Assembly (NCBI RefSeq): GCF_046764005.1
Contig: NZ_JBKOFW010000010.1
Coordinates: 1 to 64,000 of the forward strand
Direction of reading: 5' to 3'
DNA length: 64,000 nt
DNA from: Oryzobacter faecalis
Lineage (GTDB): Bacteria; Actinomycetota; Actinomycetes; Actinomycetales; Dermatophilaceae
The notes beneath the pieces are model-generated. The model saw only the letters and a list, made by a program, of their open reading frames with translations, ran no database searches and was not told the DNA's origin. A program made the position numbers and the translations under genes. This document shows, piece by piece, positions 17,615-24,959 of the stretch. Position 1 is the stretch's first letter, and each line of letters starts with the position of its first letter.

Positions 17615-17692
17615 ACGCCGGATGCAGGGAGCCGGAGGGGGCACCGCGACGAAGGAGCGGAGGCCCCTCCGGCGGCGTCCGGCTACGCCGAC
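17615..17692. other. large imperfect hairpin in the tRNA-Pro/trmB gap
   Basis: The 224-base gap between tRNA-Pro and the trmB stop holds no credible gene. GCCGGAGGGG at 17631-17640 pairs perfectly with 17664-17673, and flanking GTACGCCGGATGC pairs imperfectly with GCGTCCGGCTAC, extending the stem toward 30 pairs. It may act as a shared terminator of the convergent units or be a dispersed repeat. Confidence 0.45.
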
Positions 17693-17796
17693 CGACCTCT
17701 GACCTTCCGGAGGCCCTCCACGGAGGTCGAGCCGTTCGCGGTGGGATCCGACCGTCAGCGGGTCGTCCTTCACCTCGAGCCAGCGGGGTCGGCGGG

Positions 17797-18477
17797 TCAG
17801 GAGCGGAGGGTGGCGGTGAGCTCGGTGACCGCGCGACCGGCCCGCACGCCCTTGGCCTCGAACCCGTCGTCGGGGCGCCACGGCGGGCGCTCCCCCTCGA
17901 CGACGTCCCAGCGGCCGTGGTGGGCCAGCTGGTCGCGGACGTGCTCGGCGTGGACGGCGTGGTCCGTGGCGAACCGCAGCACGCCGCCGGGGACCAGCCG
18001 CGACGCGAGCAGCGAGAGGGTGTGCTGCTGCACGAACCGCCGCTTGGCGTGCTTCTTCTTCGGCCAGGGGTCGGGGAAGAAGAGGTGCACGGCGGCGAGC
18101 GACCCCTCCGCCACCCGGTCGGTGACGAACGGCATCGCGTCCCCGGGATGGACCCAGAGGTTGCGCACGCCGGCGGACTCGGCGGCCGCGAGCATCCTCG
18201 CCACCCCGGGCACGTGGACCTCGACGGTGACGAGGTCGGCCTCCGGGTGCGCCCTGCAGAACGCGATGGCGGCCGCGCCGTGGCCCGAGCCGATCTCGAG
18301 CACGACCGGCCCGACGCGCCCGAACGCCTCCTGCGGCACGAGCGGGCCGTCGGGCAGCGAGCGCGACGGGAGCAGCGTCGCCATCCGTTCGTCGGTGAGG
18401 GGGCTGTTGCGCCAGCGGGGGGTGAAGGTGCGCACGCCCTCGCGGGGTGCGTGGTCGAGGAGCGGGTCGGAACCCAC
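17797..18477 (-). CDS. trmB: tRNA (guanine-N7-)-methyltransferase
   Basis: SAM-dependent enzyme of 226 residues that makes m7G46 in tRNA variable loops. SAM-binding VVLEIGSGHGAAAIAF (about residues 57-72), VEVHVPGVARML, the family signature FFPDPWPKKKHAKRR (about residues 132-146), and C-terminal TDHAVHAEHV. The GTG start at 18477 has GAGAGGA 10 bases upstream, within the 23-base gap after the SpoIIE-phosphatase gene, so both are probably on one mRNA. Confidence 0.95.
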   Translation of the reverse strand: MGSDPLLDHAPREGVRTFTPRWRNSPLTDERMATLLPSRSLPDGPLVPQEAFGRVGPVVLEIGSGHGAAAIAFCRAHPEADLVTVEVHVPGVARMLAAAESAGVRNLWVHPGDAMPFVTDRVAEGSLAAVHLFFPDPWPKKKHAKRRFVQQHTLSLLASRLVPGGVLRFATDHAVHAEHVRDQLAHHGRWDVVEGERPPWRPDDGFEAKGVRAGRAVTELTATLRS

Positions 18478-18500
18478 GGTGGAGCGTCCTCTCGAAGGGG

Positions 18501-19607
18501 TCAGAGACGGCGGACGGCGAGGGCCGCCCGGTCGTCATCCTCTCCCGAACGCGACGCCTCGCACACCTCGCGGGCGACATCACCGGCGCCGAGGACGGCC
18601 ATCGAGGCGACGCCGAGCATGCGGTCGATGCCGTCGTCGAGGTCGCGGCCACGGGACTCGATGACGCCGTCGGAGTAGAACAGGAGCGCGTCGCCCCGCT
18701 CGAGCCGCCCGCTCTGCCGGGGGAAGGCGACGTTGGCGACGACCCCGAGCAGCGGTCCACGCGACCCCTCGAGCAGCGACCACCGGGCGCGACCGCCCGT
18801 GTAGCGGGCCGGCGCAGGGTGGCCTGCGTTGGCGACCGAGTACTCGCCGGTGCGCAGGTCGAGGTCGAGGTGCACGGCGGTGGCGAACCCCTCCTCCCAC
18901 TCCTGCCGGACGAGGTAGTCGTTGGCCGCGCGGAGGAAGTCGGCCGACGGGACCGCGCCGAGCAGCGCGCCCAGGGCGCCCGACAGGAGGAGGGAGCGGG
19001 TGCCGGCCCGCGTGCCCTTGCCGCTGACGTCGACGAGGACGACCTCGAGGCGGTGCTGGGACGGGCTGAGGTGGGCCACGACGAAGTCCCCGGAGAAGCG
19101 CTCGCCGTGCGCGGACAGCACGCAGGAGTCGGTGCGCCACCCTTCGGGGAGGTCGGGCATCCGCCCCACGGAGGCGATGCGGTCACGCAGGTCGGCGAAC
19201 ATCCGGTCGCCGCCGAAGCCCCGGGTGCCGACCCGCGCGCGCGACTGGGCGGCGAGCGTCATCATCACCATGACGACGAGGATCGAGGAGACGAACAGGA
19301 CGAGGCGCAGCGGCTCGAGACCAGCGCCGGGGACCCACAGGGTCACACCGACGAGGGCGAGCGCATAGACCCGCACGAGGCGCGTCGGCCCGAGGACGAG
19401 TCCCGAGACGACGACGAGCGGGAAGAGCAGCGAGATCGGGATGTCGGTGGGCCAGTACGTCGTCGCGAGGACGAGGAGGACGACGACGAGCGCCAGCAGG
19501 GCCTCGAGGAGCGGCTCGGACTCGACCGCCAGCCGGCGCAGGGAGGCCAGGCGACGGGCGAGGGGCCCGGGCCCTTCGCTGACCTCCAGGCGATCGGCGC
19601 CCGCCAT
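18501..19607 (-). CDS. membrane-bound SpoIIE-type (PP2C) serine phosphatase
   Basis: Protein of 368 residues from the ATG at 19607 behind GGGGGTG. About five membrane helices occupy residues 35-140, followed by a short linker and a PPM/SpoIIE catalytic domain. Metal-ligand motifs are FSGDFVVA, VLVDVSGKGT and LLFYSDGVIESRG. The first motif has Ser-Gly-Asp instead of the common Gly-Gly-Asp. AGHPAPARY is typical of RsbU/RsbP-like phosphatases that control anti-anti-sigma factors. There is no PAS, GAF or response-regulator domain and no adjacent STAS or kinase gene, so its target is unknown. Confidence 0.88.
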   Translation of the reverse strand: MAGADRLEVSEGPGPLARRLASLRRLAVESEPLLEALLALVVVLLVLATTYWPTDIPISLLFPLVVVSGLVLGPTRLVRVYALALVGVTLWVPGAGLEPLRLVLFVSSILVVMVMMTLAAQSRARVGTRGFGGDRMFADLRDRIASVGRMPDLPEGWRTDSCVLSAHGERFSGDFVVAHLSPSQHRLEVVLVDVSGKGTRAGTRSLLLSGALGALLGAVPSADFLRAANDYLVRQEWEEGFATAVHLDLDLRTGEYSVANAGHPAPARYTGGRARWSLLEGSRGPLLGVVANVAFPRQSGRLERGDALLFYSDGVIESRGRDLDDGIDRMLGVASMAVLGAGDVAREVCEASRSGEDDDRAALAVRRL

Positions 19608-19639
19608 TGACACCCCCTGGGATCGGTAGGGCGAGCGCC

Positions 19640-19645
19640 ACCCTA
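19640..19645 (-). promoter_or_regulatory. -10 of SpoIIE phosphatase-trmB promoter
   Basis: Minus-strand TAGGGT lies 33 bases upstream of the phosphatase ATG, leaving a leader with the GGGGGTG ribosome-binding site. Confidence 0.5.
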
Positions 19646-19665
19646 GTGCGCGGCGCCGACCGTCG

Positions 19666-19689
19666 CCACCGGCTCGGAGCACCCGGTGG
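19666..19689 (-). terminator. hairpin downstream of rpiB
   Basis: CCACCGG and CCGGTGG form a 7-bp stem with a 10-base loop, about 40 bases past the rpiB stop and just ahead of the next promoter. Confidence 0.5.
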
Positions 19690-19729
19690 ACCGTGGCCGA
19701 TGCCGCAGGTCAGCCGGGTGCGGTCCGGG

Positions 19730-20200
19730 TCAGGCCGGCAGCGGGGGGAGGGTGCCGGCACCCTCGTAGGCCGTGACCATCGCGATGCGCCGGGCGTGGC
19801 GCTCGTCGCCGCTGAAGGGCGTCGCGAGGAACGTGCGCACGATCTCGCGGGCCTCCCCGACGGCGGTGAAGCGCGCACCGATCGAGACGACCCGGGCGTC
19901 GTTGTGCTCGCGGGCCAGCGTCGCCAGCTCGGCGGAGTACGCCAGGGCCGCGCGGATGCCGGCGACCTTGTTGGCGGCCATCTGCTCGCCGTTGCCGGAG
20001 CCGCCGAGCACGATCCCGAGGGACTGCGGGTCGGCGGCCACGGCCTCCGCCGCGCGCAGGACGAAGACGGGGTAGTCGTCGACGGCGTCGTAGCCGTGCG
20101 GGCCGTGGTTGGTGACCTCGTGCCCCTCGTCCTCGAGGAAGGCGACGAGGTCGTTCAGGAGGTCCCAGGCGGCGTGGTCGCCGCCGATGTGCACGCGCAC
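19730..20200 (-). CDS. rpiB: ribose-5-phosphate isomerase B
   Basis: Protein of 156 residues from the GTG at 20200 (VRVHIGGDHAAWDLL). It interconverts ribose-5-phosphate and ribulose-5-phosphate in the pentose phosphate pathway. The GDHA Asp-His pair and the anion-binding loop VLGGSGNGEQMAANK are visible. The position held by the catalytic Cys in E. coli RpiB is not Cys; the loop carries Ser and a following Glu, as in the mycobacterial type that uses Glu as general base. The start lies 2 bases after the upstream stop, so the gene is cotranscribed with the DsbA-family gene. Confidence 0.93.
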   Translation of the reverse strand: MRVHIGGDHAAWDLLNDLVAFLEDEGHEVTNHGPHGYDAVDDYPVFVLRAAEAVAADPQSLGIVLGGSGNGEQMAANKVAGIRAALAYSAELATLAREHNDARVVSIGARFTAVGEAREIVRTFLATPFSGDERHARRIAMVTAYEGAGTLPPLPA

Positions 20201-20202
20201 CC

Positions 20203-20820
20203 TCAGGCCCCCGTGTCGAAGATCGGGCCGACGGTGCGGCTGCGCTTGAGCTCGAAGAAGCCGGGGGTGTTGGCGACGAGCACGCAGCCGTCCCACAGCC
20301 TGCCGGCGTCCTCGCCCTTGGGGGCGGGGCTGACGACGGGACCGAAGAAGGCGACGCCGTCGACGGCGATGACCGGCGTGCCGACGTCGTCGCCGACGAG
20401 GTCGATGGCGCGCTGGTGGCTCAGGCGCAGCTCCTCGTCGTGGTCCTCGGAGTCGGCGGCCTCGGCGAGCTCGGCGGGGAGCTCGAGCTCGGCGAGCGCG
20501 CCGGCGATCGCCGTGGGGTGGTCCTCGCCGCGGTGGTGGATCCGCTCACCGAGGGCGTCGTAGAGGGGCTTGACGACCTCGTCGCCGAACTTGTCGCGGG
20601 CCGCGATGACGACGCGCACCGGACCCCAGCCGGCGTCCATCAGCTCGCGGTACTTCTGCGGCAGCTCGTCACGGCCCTCGTTGAGGACGGACAGGCTCAT
20701 GACCGACCACGTGACGTCGACGTCGCGGACCTGCTGGACCTCACCCATCCAGCGGGAGGTCATCCACGCCCAGGGGCAGAGGGGGTCGAACCAGAACTCG
20801 GCGGAGTGTCGCTCGCTCAT
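20203..20820 (-). CDS. DsbA-family protein related to mycothiol-dependent nitroreductase (Rv2466c-like)
   Basis: Thioredoxin-fold protein of 205 residues from the ATG at 20820. The opening SAEFWFDPLCPWAWMTSRW and the ending VAFFGPVVSPAPKGEDAGRLWDG closely follow the Mycobacterium Rv2466c family, which reduces substrates with mycothiol. The active-site motif is CPWA rather than CPWC, so only one redox Cys remains and a dithiol mechanism is unlikely. A mycothiol-dependent monothiol mechanism fits and is inference. The -10 hexamer CAGGAT ends 6 bases before the ATG. Confidence 0.85.
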   Translation of the reverse strand: MSERHSAEFWFDPLCPWAWMTSRWMGEVQQVRDVDVTWSVMSLSVLNEGRDELPQKYRELMDAGWGPVRVVIAARDKFGDEVVKPLYDALGERIHHRGEDHPTAIAGALAELELPAELAEAADSEDHDEELRLSHQRAIDLVGDDVGTPVIAVDGVAFFGPVVSPAPKGEDAGRLWDGCVLVANTPGFFELKRSRTVGPIFDTGA

Positions 20821-20826
20821 GGCGCC

Positions 20827-20832
20827 ATCCTG
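20827..20832 (-). promoter_or_regulatory. -10 of DsbA-family gene and rpiB, leaderless start
   Basis: Minus-strand CAGGAT ends 6 bases before the ATG at 20820. The stretch from AGGAT to the ATG (14 bases) is identical to that before the thioesterase gene at 30235. Confidence 0.5.
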
Positions 20833-20950
20833 CCATCCGACGGGGACACGACCGGCGCCACGTCCCCCGTCTGAGAGGATGGTCGACGCCGCCGCCCGAG
20901 AGCGGGCGCGACCGCGCACGACCACCCCCCACGCCCCGCAAGGAGACCCC

Positions 20951-23506
20951 GTGCCCGGCACGAACCTCACCCGTGAGGAGGCCGCAGCCCGCGCGGCCCT
21001 CGTCACCGTCGACACCCACGACGTCGAGCTCGACGTCACCAGGGGTCCGGAGACCTTCGCAACGACGAGCACGATCCGCTTCTCGTGCGCCGAGCCCGGT
21101 GCCGAGACCTTCCTCGACTTCGTCGGCGCCTCGGTCGAGCGGATCACCGTCAACGGCGTCGACCTCGACCCGGCGGAGCACTACGCCGACAGCCGGGTCC
21201 GCCTCACCGGGCTCGCGGCCGACAACGAGGTCGTCGTCGCCGCGACGGGCAGGTTCACCAACACCGGCGAGGGCCTGCACCGCTTCGTCGACCCGGTCGA
21301 CGACGAGGTCTACCTCTACAGCCAGTTCGAGGTGCCGGACAGCCGCCGGATGTACCCCGTCTTCGAGCAGCCCGACCTCAAGGCCGGGTTCGGGTTCACG
21401 GTCACCGCGCCGGCCCACTGGCAGGTCGTCTCGAACTCCCCCACCCCCCAGCCGCAGGACGCCGCCGAGGGCACCGCGACCTGGCGCTTCGCCCGGACCC
21501 CGCGGATCTCGAGCTACATCACCGCCCTCGTCGCCGGCCCCTACGACGTCGTCCGCGACACCGCGACCTCGCGCGCCGGCGAGGTGCCCCTCGGCATCTT
21601 CTGCCGCCGCAGCCTCACGCCCTACCTCGACGCAGACCGCATCTTCGACCTCACGAAGAAGGGCTTCGCGTTCTTCGAGGAGGAGTTCGACTGCGCGTAC
21701 CCGTTCGCGAAGTACGACCAGCTCTTCGCGCCGGAGTACAACATGGGCGCGATGGAGAACGCGGGCTGCGTCACCATCAACGAGATGTACGTGTTCCGCT
21801 CGAAGGTCACCGAGGCCCTCGTCGAGCGGCGGGCGCTGACCATCCTCCACGAGCTCGCGCACATGTGGTTCGGCAACCTCGTGACGATGCGCTGGTGGGA
21901 CGACCTCTGGCTCAACGAGTCCTTCGCCGAGTGGGCGTCGACGACCTGCCAGGCCGAGGCCACCGAGTGGACCGACGCGTGGACGACCTTCGGCACCCAC
22001 GAGAAGGACTGGGCCTACCGCCAGGACCAGCTGAGCTCGACCCACCCGATCGTCGCCCCGATCCGCGACCTGCAGGACGTCGAGGTCAACTTCGACGGCA
22101 TCACCTACGCCAAGGGCGCCTCGGTGCTCAAGCAGCTCGTCGCGTACGTCGGGCGCGAGCCGTTCCGCGACGGCCTGCGCGCCTACTTCGCCAAGCACGC
22201 GTGGGGCAACACGACCCTCGACGACCTCCTCACCGAGCTCGAGGCGACCTCGGGACGCGACCTGCGCTCGTGGTCCAAGCTCTGGCTGGAGACGGCCGGC
22301 GTCGCCACGCTGCGGCCCGTCCTCGAGGTCGACGACCGGGGCCGCATCGCCTCGGCCGTCATCGAGCAGACCGGTGCCCCGGGGTACGAGACGCTGCGTC
22401 CCCACCGGCTCGGCCTGGGGCTGTACGACGTGAAGGACGGTGTCCTGCACCGCGTCCAGCGTCTCGAGGTCGACGTCGACGGCCCGCACACCGAGGTGCC
22501 GGCGCTCGTCGGGCTCGACCAGCCCGACCTCCTGCTCGTCAACGACGACGACCTCGCCTACGCGAAGATCCGCCTCGACGAGCGCTCGCTCGCGACGGCC
22601 CTGGCGCACCCGCGCGGGTTCGCCTCGTCGCTGCCGCGCTCGCTGGTCCTCGCGTCCGCGTGGGACATGACGCGCGACGCCGAGATGGGTGCGCGCTCCT
22701 TCGTCGACCTCGTCCTCGCGACCCTCCCCGGCGAGTCCGACTCGACGCTGCTGAAGACGCTCGTCGGCCAGCTGCAGGTGTCGGTCTTCCTCTACACCGC
22801 ACCCGAGCACCGCGAGGCCACCCGCACCGCGACGCGGGACCGCCTCTGGGAGGTCGCCGCGGGGGCCGAGCCCGGCAGCGACGCCCAGCTCCAGCTCGTC
22901 TCCGCCGCCGCGGCGTTCACGACCGTCGGCGACGACACGAGCCGGCTGCGCGCCCTCCTCGACGGGACCGAGACCCTCGAGGGCCTCGCCGTCGACTTCG
23001 AGATGCGCTGGACCCTCCTCACCGCCCTCGTCGCCTCGGGCGCGGCGGGCGCCGAGGAGGTCGAGGCCGAGCGCCGCCGTGAGGACACGGCCACCGGACG
23101 CGAGCGCGCGGCCCGGGCCCACGCCGCCGTCCCCACCGCCGAGGCCAAGGCGCAGGCGTGGGCCGCGGCGGTCGAGGGCGACGGCCTGCCGAACGCGATC
23201 GTCGAGGCGACCGGTCTCGGCTTCACCCGGATGGGCACCCCCGCCGAGCTCCTGCGCCCCTACGTCGAGCGCTACCACGCCGTCCTCGACGCGCTCCCCG
23301 AGCGCAAGGGGTCGCACGCGGTCGTCGAGAGCGTCGTCCAGGTCTTCTACCCGCGCCCCCTCGCCGACCGCGAGCTCCACGACGCGACCCAGGCGTGGCT
23401 CGACGCCCACCGCACCGCCCCGGCGGCGCTGCGGCGGCTCGTCGTCGAGAACCGCGACCCGGTCGCCCGGGCCCTCGCGGCACAGGAGCGAGATGCCCGT
23501 GGCTGA
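20951..23506 (+). CDS. pepN: aminopeptidase N (M1 family)
   Basis: Zinc aminopeptidase of 851 residues from the GTG at 20951, preceded by AAGGAG. Exopeptidase signature GAMENAG near residue 266. Zinc site HELAHMWFGNLVTM (H300, E301, H304) with the third ligand E323 in LNESFAEW. The long helical C-terminal domain is of the ERAP1-like type found in actinobacterial PepN. Cytosolic, no signal peptide. It recycles peptides released by proteases such as Clp. Its stop overlaps the MscS start. Confidence 0.96.
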   Translation: MPGTNLTREEAAARAALVTVDTHDVELDVTRGPETFATTSTIRFSCAEPGAETFLDFVGASVERITVNGVDLDPAEHYADSRVRLTGLAADNEVVVAATGRFTNTGEGLHRFVDPVDDEVYLYSQFEVPDSRRMYPVFEQPDLKAGFGFTVTAPAHWQVVSNSPTPQPQDAAEGTATWRFARTPRISSYITALVAGPYDVVRDTATSRAGEVPLGIFCRRSLTPYLDADRIFDLTKKGFAFFEEEFDCAYPFAKYDQLFAPEYNMGAMENAGCVTINEMYVFRSKVTEALVERRALTILHELAHMWFGNLVTMRWWDDLWLNESFAEWASTTCQAEATEWTDAWTTFGTHEKDWAYRQDQLSSTHPIVAPIRDLQDVEVNFDGITYAKGASVLKQLVAYVGREPFRDGLRAYFAKHAWGNTTLDDLLTELEATSGRDLRSWSKLWLETAGVATLRPVLEVDDRGRIASAVIEQTGAPGYETLRPHRLGLGLYDVKDGVLHRVQRLEVDVDGPHTEVPALVGLDQPDLLLVNDDDLAYAKIRLDERSLATALAHPRGFASSLPRSLVLASAWDMTRDAEMGARSFVDLVLATLPGESDSTLLKTLVGQLQVSVFLYTAPEHREATRTATRDRLWEVAAGAEPGSDAQLQLVSAAAAFTTVGDDTSRLRALLDGTETLEGLAVDFEMRWTLLTALVASGAAGAEEVEAERRREDTATGRERAARAHAAVPTAEAKAQAWAAAVEGDGLPNAIVEATGLGFTRMGTPAELLRPYVERYHAVLDALPERKGSHAVVESVVQVFYPRPLADRELHDATQAWLDAHRTAPAALRRLVVENRDPVARALAAQERDARG

Positions 23507-24476
23507 GCTCGTCAAGGCCCTCGCCGCCCTCTCGCCCGCCGACCTGCGCCTCGACGCCCTGTCCGGGTTCATCGACGACGCCCAGGCCTGGGCGCTCAGC
23601 GACGGCGTCCGGATCCTGTTCGTCATCGTCCTCGCCGTCCTCGCCCGCTGGGTGCTGCACCGCCTCATCGGCCGGGTCGTCGCGACGATGACGTCGAAGT
23701 CGGCCCGCCGCATCGCCGAGAGCGGCCGCGTCGGCCGCGCCCTCGGGTCGGCCACCGGCCTCGCCCACGAGCGGCACCGCCAACGGGTCGAGACGATGGG
23801 TGGGCTGCTGCGCAGCATCGTCACCTTCGTCGTCGCGACCCTCACCGTCCTCACGGTGATGGCGCTCGTCGGCATCCCGCTCGGACCGCTCCTCGCGTCG
23901 GCCGGCGTCGGCGGCGTGGCCCTCGGGTTCGGTGCGCAGAGCCTCGTCAAGGACTTCCTCGCCGGGATCTTCATGATCCTCGAGGACCAGTACGGCGTCG
24001 GCGACGTCGTCGACACCGGCGAGGCCATCGGCACCGTCGAGGAGGTCACCCTGCGGATCACCCGGCTGCGCGACGCCGACGGGGTCACCTGGTACGTCCG
24101 CAACGGCGAGGTCATCCGGATCGGCAACCGGTCGCAGGGCTTCTCGACCGCGATCGTCGACATGCCCGTGTCGTACGCGGAGGACGCCGAGCGCGTCATG
24201 GCCATCATCCGTGAGGTCGCCGTGGCCATGGGCGCGGACCCGGAGTGGGAGGACCGCCTCAGCGAGGACCCGAAGGTGCTCGGCGTCGAGACGATCACCG
24301 GGGCGACGATGACGATCCGCACCATCGGGCAGTGCGCCCCCGGCGAGAACTTCGCCGTGCAGCGCGAGCTGCGCGAGCGGATCAAGCGGGCCCTCGACGC
24401 CGCGGGCGTCAAGGCCCCGCCGCTCGGGCCGTTCGGCGGCCCGGTGACCGGGCCCGGCGCGGGGAGCCACCCGTGA
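23493..24476 (+). CDS. small-conductance mechanosensitive channel (MscS family)
   Basis: Protein of 327 residues from the ATG at 23493, overlapping the end of pepN by 14 bases. Three membrane helices occur. The pore-lining helix is recognised by ASAGVGGVALGFGAQSLVKDF, followed by the beta domain (GIFMILEDQYGVGDVVDTGEAIG) and the alpha-beta C-terminal vestibule. It releases solutes during hypo-osmotic shock. A GTG at 23499 is an alternative start. It is in one transcription unit with pepN and glbO. Confidence 0.94.
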   Translation: MPVAELVKALAALSPADLRLDALSGFIDDAQAWALSDGVRILFVIVLAVLARWVLHRLIGRVVATMTSKSARRIAESGRVGRALGSATGLAHERHRQRVETMGGLLRSIVTFVVATLTVLTVMALVGIPLGPLLASAGVGGVALGFGAQSLVKDFLAGIFMILEDQYGVGDVVDTGEAIGTVEEVTLRITRLRDADGVTWYVRNGEVIRIGNRSQGFSTAIVDMPVSYAEDAERVMAIIREVAVAMGADPEWEDRLSEDPKVLGVETITGATMTIRTIGQCAPGENFAVQRELRERIKRALDAAGVKAPPLGPFGGPVTGPGAGSHP

Positions 24477-24880
24477 GCGTCTACGAGGAGGTCGGCGGCG
24501 CGCCGACGTTCGAGCGGCTCGTCCACGCGTTCTACGAGGGGGTCGCCGGCGATCCCGAGCTGCGGGCGCTCTACCCCGAGGAGGACCTCGCCCCGGCCGA
24601 GCGCCGGCTGCGGATGTTCCTCGAGCAGTACTTCGGCGGGCCCACGGCCTACAGCCAGGAGCGCGGCCACCCCCGGCTGCGGATGCGGCACGCGCCCTAC
24701 CCGGTGACGCTCGACATGCGCGACCGCTGGATGCGGCACATGCTCGCGGCGCTGGACACCCTGGACCTGCCGGAGGCCCACGCCGAGCTGATGCGCGACT
24801 ACTTCCTGCGCGCGGCGCACATGCTCGTCAACACCGACGAGGGCCACCCCCCGCACCCCGGCCCCTCCCTCACCGGCTGA
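24473..24880 (+). CDS. glbO: truncated hemoglobin, group II (GlbO)
   Basis: Heme protein of 135 residues from the GTG at 24473, overlapping the MscS stop by 4 bases. Recognisable globin features are YEEVGGAPTFERLVHAFYEGV at the A-B corner, the proximal-His region RLRMRHAPYPV, and the group II Trp at RDRWMRHM. It probably binds O2 or NO and supports respiration or stress tolerance. The pepN-mscS-glbO order is common in actinobacteria. Confidence 0.94.
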   Translation: MSVYEEVGGAPTFERLVHAFYEGVAGDPELRALYPEEDLAPAERRLRMFLEQYFGGPTAYSQERGHPRLRMRHAPYPVTLDMRDRWMRHMLAALDTLDLPEAHAELMRDYFLRAAHMLVNTDEGHPPHPGPSLTG

Positions 24881-24895
24881 CCCCCGCGTCGAGGA

Positions 24896-24921
24896 GGGGC
24901 CGCGTCTCGCAGGACGGCCCC
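24896..24921 (+). terminator. terminator after glbO
   Basis: GGGGCCG and CGGCCCC form a 7-bp stem with a 12-base loop, 16 bases after the stop. Confidence 0.6.
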
Positions 24922-24946
24922 GTATCGCGGGCGGCCACGCGTTTGG

Positions 24947-24952
24947 AAGCAT
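24947..24952 (+). promoter_or_regulatory. -10 of GH13 gene, leaderless start
   Basis: AAGCAT ends 7 bases before the GTG at 24960. It overlaps the alternative ATG at 24951, which argues for the GTG. Confidence 0.45.
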
Positions 24953-24959
24953 GGGGCGG

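Noticed and set aside
17399..17796. Possible integrated element or attachment site at the tRNA genes
   Set aside because: There is no integrase, no direct repeat of a tRNA 3' end and no change in base composition.
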